In this document: positions 11,096 through 23,155 of the stretch, in pieces
Layout of the letters: the number at the start of each line of letters is the position of its first letter
Numbering within the stretch: the first letter of the stretch is position 1
Origin: Amoebophrya sp. A120
Lineage: Eukaryota; Sar; Dinophyceae; Syndiniales; Amoebophryaceae
Assembly: GCA_905178155.1 (NCBI GenBank)
Contig: CAJINV010000002.1
Coordinates: 9,804,931 to 9,868,930, forward strand
Length of the DNA stretch: 64,000 nt
Reading direction: 5' to 3'
Translations under genes and position numbers: made by a program
Notes under the pieces: generated by a model
What the model was told of the DNA's origin: nothing
Database searches by the model: none
Seen by the model: only the letters and a program-made list of their open reading frames with translations

Positions 11096-11755
11096 ATGCA
11101 TGCGTTGCTATCGGACTTTGGAAAAATGCTGATCGACCTGCTGGAAGTTCCGGACTTCTTTACATATCGACGAGGAGAGGCTTAGTATTAGGATTCTCAT
11201 GGTCAGAAATTGCAATTACTGACTAGGGACTTCCTTGACGGTTTGCATGAAAGAAAAGCTGCGTGTCTGCCAACGATAAAGCGTTACCCGACGCAGCTCC
11301 CTTGACTATGACTTGCTTGCGCCTTTATTCAAAGGGCAGAGCGAAGCCCAGCAAAACTGCCGGCCTCGTTTGCTTTCGACATACTCAATGTTAGGCAGTA
11401 CTTGCAAACGAGGATTGTCCTCGCACTTGACTATGAGAAGAAAGACAGAGTGTTTATTGCGTGGCATATCTAAAGCTCGGCCGCACGGGAAAAAAACTAC
11501 GCCTCGTTCTTCGCTACCGTGCTGCTGGACCGCACAGTTCCGGCCGTCGTCGCCGCCATCGGGCATCTTTTTGTCCGCGCTTCAAATAAAGAGCTCTTTT
11601 ACTCCAAATTGGAAGAAACCCTCACCGATCGCCGCCCCATCGGAAGGGACACGACTATGAGCGAGTTCGTCACGAATTTAGCTTATCACCTGGAAAACAG
11701 GCGCGCCCGTCGGCTGCGCGGCCACTGCCGTGCGAACACGGGGCGGATTACGTAA
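11096..11755 (+). pseudogene. Possible exons of an unrecognised gene, interrupted by an in-frame stop
   Basis: Two protein-like stretches share one reading frame. 11096-11180 reads MHALLSDFGKMLIDLLEVPD and a little further. About 11340-11755 reads through FAFDILNVRQYLQTRIVLAL and, after a TAA at 11471-11473, continues with about 90 residues including ASFFATVLLDRTVPAVVAAI and a long helix. The stop could mark a pseudogene. It would also be removed by excising the 15 bases at 11461-11475, which begin GT and end AG and are a multiple of three. No family is recognised. Exon edges are not resolved. Confidence 0.35.
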
Positions 11756-11828
11756 TATGCTTAAGTGAATAGCTCTGGTCCCACTTCTCCTGGACGGAGA
11801 ACATATGAACCAACAGCCAAAATCTAAG

Positions 11829-12609
11829 CCGTGCCTTGCCTATGCTCATTCTCTACCGATTTTGGGAGTGGATCAAGACACCCGGGGGCGCGTCTGCTTT
11901 CAATTGCATACACTGATCACTGACAACTATGCGACAATGGCGCTGCCAAAGTATCGAGAGGGGGAGACCATGGCGGCTATGCACTGCAGCTTGGGGGTGG
12001 CGGCGTCAAAGATTGCAGCGGTCTGCAGCATTCAAAGTGAGTGTTGAGCAAATATGATCAACAGTGCGCAGCAGAGTGCTTTCATTCATGTGTGCGGCCT
12101 GCTGGCAGGCTCTAGCTCTAGCATAGCCACGACATTACACACGACGAGAACTACGCGGTAGCGCGCGTGGCGCCGTAATTCATTGCAGGCCCGTAGTGAA
12201 ACGAATTGTGGCAACGTATGTAAGTACTTAGGAGTATATAGACAGATGAGAGACCTGTCATTCGTATCACCGCGGTAAGCAGAGCAAAAGATAGAGAACG
12301 TGAAAGACAAAGAAGAGCTACATCTTCACCTTCAGCGAACTCCACCTTCTGTTGCAGGTCATAACAGCCGATCTCATCAACTACATTATCTCTGGCGCTG
12401 CGTGGTATTTCAGTGTCTTAACTGACTCCTTCTTATTTTTGCATCATGATCATGAGAAAATAAAAATATGTTTGGGTCTGCGTCTCAATGAGCGCAAAAC
12501 GAAGAGCGCCGGAACTCAGCGTCATCAACATTCTTGTATGAAGTACCAAAACACTAAACACAGGGAGCAACAGAAACGAACTGAGAGGCTTGGGCTTTAT
12601 CAAAGATAA
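11829..12609 (+). CDS. Possible two-exon fragment of an unrecognised gene
   Basis: A stretch from about 11829 to 12035 reads as LPILGVDQDTRGRVCFQLHT and onward to IAAVCSIQ, where a gtgagt donor occurs. After an intron ending ttctgttgcag at 12357, the frame opens again as VITADLINYIISGAAWYF and runs to a TAA at 12607-12609. The latter half is Lys/Gln/His-rich and less convincing. It may belong to the preceding candidate. No family or start codon is clear. Confidence 0.3.
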
Positions 12610-14309
12610 AACATTTCTGGGCAGCGGAGCAAGGTGGATGAAGGTGCAATATTCAAGCCTACCAAAATTGATTGGGGAGAATAAGTAGGCTCATCTAGAG
12701 AGCCGCTGCGCCGTTGTGGCAACGCTGGGCCATCCGACTTACTAGGACATCAAAAAACTCTAGCACGAAGAATAGGAGGCGCCAACCGTAGCGGCGCCTG
12801 TTGTGACGGCTCCTGCTCCTGCGCACGAAATAGAAGAACTGCGCTCGGGGCGGCGTCGAGCCTTACTGAAGTAGGCGCATGTAATTCCTAGGGCATGAAT
12901 GTAACCGGCCGACGTGCTAGTTAAACTGAGCCTGAAGGTGTAGCAAATCTCCGCCCGGTTGGAGCTTCTGACTGACATGTGATAACTCCGTTGCCCAGAG
13001 GTTTTTTTCGCATAGGCTGGGGCACGGCGAAAAGGTGACATGCTTCCACCCGAATCCAGGCGGCCTTGGCTGGGGCTGGACTCTTGGGGTCGTCGCGGAT
13101 CCGACGTATGGAAACGAAAAAACCTAGCCACAGTCCCTATTCATGTGCTGCTTGTGATTTTGCATCATAACAAGTCGTCCACCTTCTAGCGTCGCAGCTT
13201 GCATTAGAGGCACGTGAAACACGCCGAGCAAGCCCACGCGCCAGGAGTGTCATACTCACTATGATGGATGCATTGGAACGCACAGCAAACCATTCCTGTC
13301 GTGCGCAGATGCCGATCCTCACTAGCCGCAAAGAACTTACGCTAGTTTTTTCGTTTGATATAGTGCGGGTGACTTTTTGCGACGGCAGCATGACGAAGCT
13401 CCTTTTGTCAAACGGAGGGGACGGCCCTGGTGCTTGCCAATTTGTGAGGAAGCACGCAGCGCTAATCTGTAAGCAGGGTAAGGCATCCTGAAGAAAAAAT
13501 GTATACAGCTACATACTTCATGATAAGTCATCAAAGGAATTTCTTTCTCACGTTTCTACGACAAGCGTCTTCGTACATCGTCAAACAGAAACACAAACTT
13601 CGAGCAATGCTTCCTCCAAAAGGCGACATTTTTTTTCTGCGAAAGCATTTACCCCACGACGGCGACGTTCTTCTGATGAGCCGGAGGGAAAGAGTTTTTG
13701 AAAAGCAGACATCTTTCATGAAGAAAGTTTTCAAATGAGCATTGCGGCACGTCGTACGAAACGATGGAACACTTGACAGCGCCACTCTGCAACGAACACT
13801 TCGAAGCTAAAGCTGTATCGCCTTGGTAAGTTGACGACGAAGCCGCCTTCCTCTCAGTAGGAAACATCCCGGCCGTACGTTGTTCTTTTACACGTTCATG
13901 AACCTCCAAGAAAAGTTAACGCAAGAACGAACTGTGTCCAGCCGTCTTTTCACAACACACATCTTCGTGATTGCTTTGGATTTCACATAGTTAGATCTTC
14001 TGCCTTCAACATCAACAGTTTCTCTTCTTTCCACTTCCTCCCGCTCAGGAGGTTTCTCGGTAGATCGCATGGTTTTATTTTCGTCTGTAAGAAGGAAATA
14101 TTGATACACTCACCTCTAACTATGGGCGTTGGCCATTCTTATTCGAGGGACTCCAATTTGATTTCGCGGTGGCGCTTGTCGGAGCATATTTCGCATTGGT
14201 ATTGCACCCGCATGTCTCGTAATCGGAATCAAACTACTTTGCCTTTACCTTGACTCGAATCCAACATACGGCTCTGAAGACCCGATAGGAAACAAATTTC
14301 AACTCGAAG
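12610..14309. other. Region with weak small ORFs only
   Basis: The ORFs at 13261-13491 (+) and 13499-13738 (+) are short and could be exons of a gene joining 14310. A minus-strand ORF at 12760-13131 has shuffled composition. Nothing here carries a recognisable domain. Confidence 0.4.
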
Positions 14310-15202
14310 ATGCGGCAGTTGTTTCAGGCCTCGCACGTTGCCCGATTTTCCGATGGTTTTGCCAACATCGGGTGGCGGTGGAAGCAAAAGATAGTTCGGG
14401 CGCAACGCAACGCACGCAAACAGCAGATCGCGGACGCATTTGGGCAGGTCGAGACTTGCTACGCAAGAGCCCGGGAGAAGCTGGTGGACGCAATGCGGGA
14501 GCAGGCCGGGGTGCGAGCACAAGCCTCGGCTAAAACTGGGAAGGAGAAGCTTATCCAAGAATACGCCGGCTCGGGTCTCGGGGGACAGAACCTCTTCGGC
14601 AAAGTATTACAGTGAAAAATGCCCCCCACCCCTAAAATTGCAAAAATTTGTGATGCGAAGTTTCCAAATGAAAACTTTTTGTCATGCATGAAAGGAGTAT
14701 GAATCTTTCTGATGCAGGGCTTAGGCGTGTAACGCATCGCTTGCATGACAAGCGCCGCTCTTGCTGGGATCTTTTGCAATGCAAATTTTTGCTATTCACG
14801 ATCGTAAATCTGTGATGCTGATACATGCAAGAGGGCGAATGTTTCATTTGGAAAGGTTTGCAATACAAATGCTTTCAAGTTCGGGGGTGGGGGTATTTTT
14901 CATTGTAATACAAAGATTTTTATCCCCTATCCGCGAGACAAACTCTGTGCACAGCCCCGTCCTCTTGCACGGATATTAACGAAAGAACAGCTTTGTTTCT
15001 GCAAGAGACCCAGGCTGCTCACGAACGAATCGACGCACGGATGCTGGCACTACAAAATTATGCGGTTGCGAAGGTTGTGTCAGAGATGTCGCGCAGAGAC
15101 ACGACGCACATAAGAAAATACAAATTAGTGCAAAGCCGCTGGATAGTATATATAAACTTCTTCTGGAAAAAAGTTTTTTTCGCCGTCTTCCGCAACCTGT
15201 AA
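14310..15202 (+). CDS. Unknown basic/helical protein, two exons around an introner
   Basis: Exons 14310-14604 and 14916-15202 are joined across an introner with a perfect duplication: GGC AAA G|AT TTT TAT stays in frame. The first exon starts MRQLFQASHVARFSDGFANI and is helical and rich in Arg, Ala and Gln. The second contains a helix (FLQETQAAHERIDARMLALQ) and then a basic segment. The last 20 residues before the stop, after QSRW, are AT-rich and may be intronic, with further exons possibly at 15361-15690. No family recognised. The true start could lie upstream. Confidence 0.5.
14605..14910. mobile_element. Introner, GCCCCCCACCCC family
   Basis: 306 bp. Left TATTACAGTGAAAAATGCCC, right ...TATTTTTCATTGTAATA, with C-rich and G-rich arms. 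Target duplication CAAAG at 14600-14604 and 14911-14915. In frame on removal. Confidence 0.85.
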
Positions 15203-16179
15203 ATTTTCATGCGAGGAGCCACGGAAGGGGAAGGATGGGATGACGGCTTTTCTCAATATTTTTTCAGCACCATTGTGTGTCGCGCTCGCGTAGGACTCGG
15301 ATCATAGAAACAGAGAATTAGTTTGCATGCACTTTTGTTTTCGGCCACAGTTTGTAGTATGCAGCTTTTGTTTGTACCAGACAGCGAGCTCATCGCTCGA
15401 CATTCTCGGCACATCTGCGATTGCATACTCCGGACCAGCTTCAACTCGGTTGGTACAAGCAGAATACATTCCGGCTCGCTGCGGTCGAAAAACATTTTAA
15501 GTTTGGCCGGGACCCCCAAGCGACCGTGGAAGACTGATAGTACGAAGCTTGTCGAACCAAAAAGAATGAAGATGATCTTGTTGAAGGCATCAGCCAACCA
15601 GGAAGACGAACGAGTATTGCTGGGAAGAACGAAAAAGCGGAGAAATAAAAGTCTTGAAAGAAAAGGCTCCCGGGTAGTTCCGTTTGGTTTCATCAGCAAT
15701 TTTCTTCTATCCACCTACTACACTAATCCCTTGGTCGTAAGAGTCCCTTTGCGTTTCTTTGATGTCGTCTCTATTTTCACAGCGTGGAGAGGTTTCTAGT
15801 CCTTCTATCACACGCCAAGTGCTTTGCTGTTGTTTGGCAAAGCAAGAGGAATCGAGTCTCCCTTCGCAATTAAAGGGATTTTTCTCTTCTTGTGCAAATT
15901 GTGACGCGAAAAATCACGCTTCTGAAAGCAACATGGTTATGAGAGAACAGCAGGGCGGGGTGTGACAGCACGATGGCTGATGCGAGCAACGGGAAATTGT
16001 TTTCTGTTTGCTTTGAGCTTTTTTCACCTGATCCGCTGTGGATGACGCAAAAATAGGTGGTAGTGCTCATTTTTATACAAGAGGAACTCTAAAGTCCCTC
16101 GTCCCGTGTGAGGGGCCCCCTCGGCCATTCCCTCATGGGACCTTTACAACTACTAACTTAGTGAGAATAGGCAGATATT
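15203..16179. other. Mostly non-coding; possible exon at about 15361-15690
   Basis: A + strand ORF at 15323-15799 and an overlapping - strand ORF both lack motifs. The last 40 bases before the next gene contain TACTAAC (16151-16157) followed by AG dinucleotides, resembling a branch point and acceptor just upstream of the ATG at 16180. Confidence 0.35.
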
Positions 16180-19100
16180 ATGGCCGACTCGTTTCAATTG
16201 CTGACCGTTCTGGGGAACGGCTCCAAGTCGGTCGAAGCGCATTTCCGCTACCCCCTGGGTGCCTACCAGAGCGGCAGCACCTTGGTTCTCTGGGACTACG
16301 TGAAGGACAAAAAGCGAAACATACCGCTGCTCCCGAATCAATGGTGCCACCACCTGTTTTTCGCGAAAGACGGACTCACCATTCTTGGCTTGTGGCTCGG
16401 CCAGGGCGGACAACCGACGCTGACATGCTGGCGGGTGGCGGACGGCGAGAAAATTGCCGAGCAAACATATCCTCTGCAAACACTTGAACTCGTCTCTAGA
16501 TGCACGGTTGTGGACTTGCGTTTTGGGACGAGGTGTCTATCTACGACACCTGGGCCCAGTATATTCAGAAATTTCAATTGTACGCTATTGCATGATCTTA
16601 TCATGGTGCAGTCAGAAGACTCGCCGTACGCACAGATTCTTGCACGTGTCTGTGGTTGGAATGACAATTCGCTAGAAACACTTCTTATCTCCGATCAATG
16701 TCGATGTTTGCAGTGCATACAACACTGGCCGACACAAGTGGCAGCGGGGTGGTCTCGGCCTTTTCCACGGAAACACACATATTGGTCGTCTTGCAGAAAG
16801 GTTGTGTCGGTTTTGCGTCGGTATAAATATTAAGTATTCATCTGCTGCTGCTCTTTGAGTTTTGATTAGGTCAATCATCATCTGCATTTGATGCAGGTTC
16901 GTGTTTGGCAAAGGAAAGCATTAGCTCTCACTCTGACCAGCTGCAGCTGCCGGAGATGAACAACCACGATCTCGTTAGCACTTGTCTACTACTCAGGTCG
17001 TGCAATGGGACTCGCGCACCCTCCGACACCAAAAGCTCGCCCACGGCCATGTGGGGAACACCGAGGACATTATTACGATCCAGATGCTGCCAAACAACAG
17101 CTCCTTCGTCGCGTTGTCGCAGTCGGAGATCAAATTTTTCTCCTTTGCACAGGACATGACGGTCCGACTGGTGTCCCGCGTCCTGTTCAAGCAGAAAATC
17201 GACGACCTCGCGGTGTTCGACGACGTGCTCTACCTACTGTCCGCCAAGGGAAAGGTTTTGTGTATCGACTACGACGGTAACCTCCTTGCCACGGTGGGGT
17301 ACCCCGGGGTCCGCTTCACCGCTCTGCAGATCTCCACCACTAACGGCCAGATGATCCTGGGCAGCAGCGTCGGCGACTTGTTCCTCTACTCCCTGGCCCG
17401 GCTGGAGTTCAAGAAGAAGATTGAGTGCCCGAAGGTCGCCGCGGGGGACAGCACGGGCGCCACGCAGAACAACGGGGAGCAGATCTACAAGCTCAGCTTT
17501 GGCATGAACCTCGACTACGTTTTTTCCACTTTCCTGGATTCCAGCGTCGGCATCGCGCACCTGCCCACCAACACCTACGTCGGCCTGCGCATGGGCCACC
17601 TGCTCCCGGTGAAAACCATCGCCCGCGCGCCGACGCTGCAAGTGCCCGCCGTGCTGGCGAGTAAACTGATCGACCCGGACCGGCACGCGGTGTCCAACGC
17701 GCTCTCGTTTGTGTCCGTTAGCCAGGACGGAAGCTTCTTGTCGTGGCCCATCACCGGCTCGCCCTTTCGCACCGAGGTCTACTCCGCGAGCGACCAGGCA
17801 CCCTACGAAATGAGCGGCCTCCCAAACGTACCAGAAACCTTCCAGCCAGGTGTAGTACGCATTTGATTTCATCGGTTCTTGTTTTGGTCGTGGTCGTAGT
17901 ACACATAAGTTCTTAGAGTAGAAGAAGAGTTTCATAAATACTTGTGATCTTGTTTGGAAAAGGCAGCTGACATCAACCCTCGTGCTTTAAGATCGTCTTC
18001 CAAGTATCTTATCAGAAGTGGCAGCGCGCAAAGAATAAATGGAAAAGCTAAACAACCACAAGAATCTAGATCCTTCCGCACCTACTTACAGCACCTTACC
18101 TCGCGACTTCGGAGACGCCCAAGCAGAAGATTGCGCTCACCGCTGCCGCGTTCCGGAAAACAAGCAACAGCATTGCGCTAGATGGCCGGTTGAACGGGAG
18201 CTACGAACTGTTGGCCGGCGTACAGGACGGCGCGCTCTTTCTGTACACCTATGAAGATAACCGCACGCCGCCACGAGCATCCTTCACCATCAGTCAACAG
18301 GCGAACATGGAGATGAACAAAAATTCGTCAAAGTCCCCCGAGCGCTTCAGCTGGCGGCTCGCGCTATCAAATGTAAAAGTGTCTGGGTCTGGAAGAATGC
18401 AACTTGTGACGCTGCGTTTCGATGTCTAAAAAACTTGTGTTGCATGAGCAGCAAAAGGAATCTAATTTTTATTTTTGCTACGCGGAGAGGGTATTTGTCA
18501 TGCAGAATGGGCATCAAGAATCCCTCAAAAGACCTGTGATGCTAGGGCATGCATTACAGGCATCATGGGCCATGAGAAATATGCATGACAAATCTTGCAT
18601 TCTTCCAGACCCAGACATTTTTACATTTGATACGCGCTGGTCCGGCCGCCGCCGCCGGAGCTCCGCGAGTGGCAGATCGGAAGCAAGTCCATGCAAATGA
18701 ATGTGAGCAATGCCGTATCCTGAGTAAAAACGCACCCACACCAGAGTCAGGATGGGGATTTTGCAACACAAACCTAGGAGCTTTGTGAGTCACGCATGAC
18801 AAGTTCCACTCTGCAGTGTAGTGCAGGTTAGCAAGTGCAGCCGCATGACAGATTCATCTGCTCATCCTGTTCACAGCATCACAAATTCCAAAACACGATT
18901 GGAAATGGCTCTCATGGGGATGCGCATAACAAGTCTTCCTGTCTTTGCAAATCTGCATTACAACTCTGGTGTGGGTACGTTTTTCCTCAGGATATGCCGG
19001 GGTTGCGATAAAAGCCATGGATGAGGATGCGGACGACCTCGAGGTGGATCCATCTCGAGACGCAGCTGTCCACGCCGCAGTGGGCAGCGTTGCAGCTGCA

Positions 19101-22100
19101 GCACCCCCTACTTTATCGAGGGGTCGTGATGCGGGGGGAAGCAACGGCGTCATTACGGGCACCTCCGCCGCGTCCTCTTCTACGTCTTTGCCCTACTGCT
19201 GCGACCTCCAGTTTTACGCAATGGGGACAGAGAGCAGATGCATCCCGCCTTCGTGATGAAAGTGATGTACAACTTATTGCACGGCTAGATCTTCCACCAG
19301 TGCTTTGCTGGTACAAATCTGCATATAGATGAACTTGATGCTCTCATCTGCTTTCATCTTCCCCACGCCGGGTATTTTGGCAAGCGGAATATAGAAGTGC
19401 AACGCAAAAATTAATAGATCATACATTCTATCAATGTTGACGATATGTGGAATCAACTGCCCTCTGCTTCCCTCCATACTGACCTTCCGCTCGACCCCCC
19501 AAGTGAGTATTACGCCCAGGCGAACGGTATAGCGCAGATGAATCCTGCAACTGCTGCCGCTTCCGGGGGCCAGCAGGGCGCCCAGTCGTACGTGCTGGCG
19601 ACGTACACCAACGGGTTCTCGGAACTACTTTCCTACCCGGAGCTCCGCCAGCAACTGGTGCTGCAGAACCCGCCACCCGCGAGCTCGCCTTCCGCGGCGG
19701 GCGGGGGCGGAAAAAGCAGTAGCAGCACCAAGTGCAGTGCGAAGTTTGTGCGGCACCCAGACTACGAGAAGCGGGTCTACGACCAAAACTTGTACATTCT
19801 TGCGCAATCCGCCGCGAACAACAACGAGCTAGTATCAAACTGGAAACAGTCATGTCAGGTCCATGGACGAGAAAGATGATTTTATTTCTAGCTGCTATTT
19901 ATGGTCGTGTGCCTCATCAAATACAGACACAGAGTTGGTCATACGTCGAGATCTGTTTGTTGACACGGAAGTCGGAAGCATATCTGTTTCCTATACGCGA
20001 AGCCGCCACTACAAGACGATGATGAAGTCGTCGGCTTTCGCGGGACAACCACGAATAAACGCCTTGAAAGAAAAGCCTGAGCACTGCGAACATGCAGAGC
20101 TACTTAAATATGCTTCCATCTTCCCGCTATTGAAGCCATAGAGCGATTTCTGTTAATGTGTTCCCTATCATTCCCTCCACCGCAAAGACGACTGTTTCCC
20201 GTCGGATACGGTATCCTGTTTGAAGTGTACCGCCTCGGGTCCGGTTTCGCGAAGAGTACACTGAAGACCTTCGAAGTGACCGCGACCGTTCCTGCGACCC
20301 AGACGATGAGCGCCGGCGGGTTCGGATCCGGGGCGCAATCCACGCGGGGACGCGCTGGCTCAGCGGGGGCAGCACTGGCTGCAACTCGGAGCGACACGCC
20401 CTGCATCACCGACTTTTCCGTGCATCCCAGCAAGCTGTTCGTCGTCATCACTGCAGTCATTCCACAGGAGGACTCGCCCCAGCTCTCCATCTACGACCTG
20501 TGGAGCGGGGAGAAACGGCATCAAATGCCGTTGTTTGCTTCGGTACTCATCACCAGTCTCGCACCTCTGCGGCCGATATCGAACTGAAAATAAGGGCAGT
20601 CCCCCAAGAGCTCCGTACCAACTAGTACGCACACGAATTTCATTGCGCTGCGTGATCTTCTCTCCAGTGACCAAGTGATTTTGTCATGATGTCTCCTCAA
20701 GGACAGAGACGTAGAAGACGTTTCCAGACCAGCATTTGCTCCTAGCTGCATTGATTTGACAATGAAAGTGACAGCAGAGTAACATATTGCCATTGGCTTC
20801 TCGTATATTAAACATTGCTTGTGTGCGCTGGCTGCCATGCGGGGGAATTTCTTTGCTTCATATTCCAGTATCTGTTGCGACCCGAGCGGGGCGTTTGTTT
20901 TCGCCGCGAGCACACCGGCTTGGGTAAGTATTTCCTTTAATACTTCAGATGCTGTAAAGATTGTGAAGGACGGAGTAGTAATGCAACAGCACGGTCGTGG
21001 TTTGCTTCTTCCATATCGTTGAGAATTAGCGGCTACCTCCTCCAGAAAAAAAAAAAAACAGGTCGGGATATCCTATGTAAAAACGTCCCCACACCAGAGT
21101 CAAGCTGGGGATCTCGCAACACAAATCGAGAAGTTTTGGGGGTCCAGCATGACAAGTTCGTCTCTGTACTGTAGTGCAATTTAGCAAGCACAGCCGCAAC
21201 ACAAATCCATCTACTCATCCTGTCGACAGCATTACAAAGCGCAAAACGCGATTGGAAATACCTCTCATGTGGATGCGCATTACAAATCTTCCTGTAGCTG
21301 CAAATCTGCATGACAACTCTGGGGTGGGTACATTTTTGCTCAGGATACGGGAGTTTCGAGCAGGCGGCCCGGGATCTCGCCGAGGTGCCGACAAGTACGG
21401 CCCTTGTGATATCAACTGTAAAAATGTCTGGGTCTGGAAGAATTCATGTTTGTCATGCTTGTCTGGCATGACTTTTAAATCTGTCATGCACGTTACCCAA
21501 GAGCTCCGTTTTTCTGTGATGCAGAAGCGCAGTTTGTCATGCAGAATGGGCAACACCTAGGAGCTCAGAAACTTGTCATGCTGAGCCAGCATTTGTAGCC
21601 TCATCATGAGACGCCACCCAGCATCACAAGTTTCCAGACCCAAACACTTTTTACGGTTGATATGTGACCGACAGCTGCCAATTGGTCAATCCCATGCAGG
21701 AAGAGCTTCGCAAGGCCACCACCGGCGCAAGGAATAACCAAAATGTCCGCCTGCCACCCACCGCCAGCGTGCTCTGCGTGATCGACTTCAGGAAGGCCAC
21801 GTTGCTGCACCAGATGAGCCTAGACATCTGCGCCTTCTCGCTGGGATCCTTCGAGACCAAAATACACGACCCCACGCAGGTACATAAATCATTTCTGCGT
21901 ACTTGTTTACTTCAGTTCAACTCAACTATCCATGCACTGTCTACACTGTCTCTAGTAGCTCGGGCTCGACTACATCGGGCTATTGCTAGCAGTGCCTCCC
22001 TCATCTACAATTGAATCCAGCACGGCTTCCTTTCGCACTGACATAACATGTATCAACATGAGATGAGCAGCTCCTGCAGGTTGAGAACAAATATTCTCTA

Positions 22101-23155
22101 CTTCAATTTGGTAAAGAAGTATTTCAAATGCTTCTTTTCTGCACAGCTTCTGATCGGCAGTCACGACGGCACTATTTCCATCTGGTCTCCCCCGGAGAGC
22201 GTGCGACGCGTCATCCGCACGTGGCTGAAAGAAGCCGAGCAGGCGAGCTTGCAAGCGGTCTCAGACGTGCCCCAATCCCTCGAAAACGCGATCGAATCCT
22301 TCTGGTTCTACTCGCAACGCCACCTCCCCGTGCAGTGGTCTGAGGAGAAATATCGTCCGGTGGAAGCGGCCAACGGACCGCCGCCGCAGCGCGACCGCGC
22401 CGGCAGCTCGAATTTTTTGTTGCCGAGCGAGGACTATTCCCGCCTGAACTTCGGGACCAGCAGTGCCGCGGTAGGGAGAAACGACGAGCTAAATTTCGGG
22501 CTGAATACCGATGAGGACGTAGTGGTGCAAGCGCGCGAGGGGCGGTTGGGCCACATGGTCGATGGTCCGGCATCAACATCGCCCCTGAAAGCGAGCAACG
22601 CTGGACCGGGCGGCGTCGGTCCTCTACCGGGGTCCGCCTCGTCTTCGTCTGCGAATGTGAACTTCCGGCAAGTCAACCTCGAGGAGCCATTCAGCATGGG
22701 CGGGACCGCATCTCGCCGAAGCAGAAACTCCTCCTTTGACGTTATGAAAACGAAATTGTGCGTCACAGTCACGACCTCAGAGCCGTTTTGTAATGCAAAA
22801 CGCCTCACGACAAAACGTCTCGGAGGGTATGACTGTGCCGCGGAGTGTCGTTTTCATACACGTTGGTCCCTTTGCAGCGGGCGGAAATTTCAGTGGGTCC
22901 ATGAACATCAACCAGCAACTAGTCGCCCCGGCGCCGGGGAGCTCGGGCAACCTGTTCCGGCAGAGCCAGCAAGGCCGGAAGCTGTTGGGGGACGGCAACC
23001 CACCCGAACTGGTCTACAACTATGAAAATGAGGTGGGCGGCCAGGACGGCGATAACTTTGACCTGGTGGAGGACATGTTTGCCGGCTTTGAGTCCTTCGA
23101 ACGTAATGTCGTCGGTCTCGGACCGGAGGACGATGACAGTGACGAGGAGTACTGA
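16180..23155 (+). CDS. Large WD40/beta-propeller-like protein, ~14 exons
   Basis: Starts MADSFQLLTVLGNGSKSVEA and ends in an acidic tail (DDDSDEEY). Exons I can place: 16180-~16467, ~16899-16973, 16997-17851, 18115-18364, 18638-18715, 19000-~19250, 19418-19858, ~20110-20576, 20868-20923, 21062-21068, 21353-21409, 21668-21879, 22147-22742, 22864-23155; about 1,280 aa. Repeated blades show typical strand ends such as GSTLVLWDYV, DLVVQWDSRT, GDLFLYSLAR, GALFLYTYED, QLSIYDLWSG and GSHDGTISIW, so at least one and probably two propellers. The C-terminal third is disordered, with Ser/Gly/Asn-rich segments. Five introns are introners; others are GT-AG. Scaffold proteins of mRNA decapping, trafficking or ciliary complexes share this layout, and I cannot choose among them. 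Some exon edges (16467, 19250, 20110) are unresolved. Confidence 0.7.
18365..18632 (+). mobile_element. Introner family A (subtype A1)
   Basis: 268 bp. Ends TATCAAATGTAAAAGTGTCT and ...ATTTTTACATTTGATA. Target duplication CGCGC at 18360-18364 and 18633-18637. In frame on removal. Confidence 0.9.
18716..18994 (+). mobile_element. Introner family B
   Basis: 279 bp. Left TATCCTGAGTAAAAACGCAC, right ...GTACGTTTTTCCTCAGGATA. Target duplication TGCCG at 18711-18715 and 18995-18999. In frame on removal. Confidence 0.92.
20577..20862. mobile_element. Putative degenerate introner
   Basis: Left TATCGAACTGAAAATAAGGG, right ...TTTCTTTGCTTCATA; the arms match only partly. Flanks GCCGA and TTCCA are unlike. 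Removing 286 bp plus 5 bp joins CCG A|GT ATC TGT and gives a WD-like strand, SICCDPSGAFVFAAS. No GT-AG choice I tried keeps this frame. Confidence 0.4.
21069..21347 (+). mobile_element. Introner family B
   Basis: 279 bp. Left TATCCTATGTAAAAACGTCC, right ...GTACATTTTTGCTCAGGATA. Target duplication CGGGA at 21064-21068 and 21348-21352. It lies 7 nt inside an exon, leaving a 7-nt microexon (21062-21068). Confidence 0.92.
21410..21662 (+). mobile_element. Introner family A (subtype A2)
   Basis: 253 bp. Left TATCAACTGTAAAAATGTCT, right ...CTTTTTACGGTTGATA. Target duplication TGTGA at 21405-21409 and 21663-21667. Only 57 nt of exon separate it from the preceding introner. In frame on removal. Confidence 0.9.
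22743..22858. mobile_element. Short introner, TATGAAAACGA family
   Basis: 116 bp. Inverted ends TATGAAAACGA and TCGTTTTCATA. Flanks GACGT (22738-22742) and CACGT (22859-22863). Removal joins TTT GAC GT|T GGT in frame, whereas a GT-AG choice inside it (22741 to 22879) breaks the frame. Confidence 0.75.

Noticed and set aside
18716-18994. GT-AG intron inside family B (GTAAAAA...CTCAG)
   Set aside because: It would retain 12 element bases plus a second 5-bp copy, 17 in all, shifting the frame in every copy.
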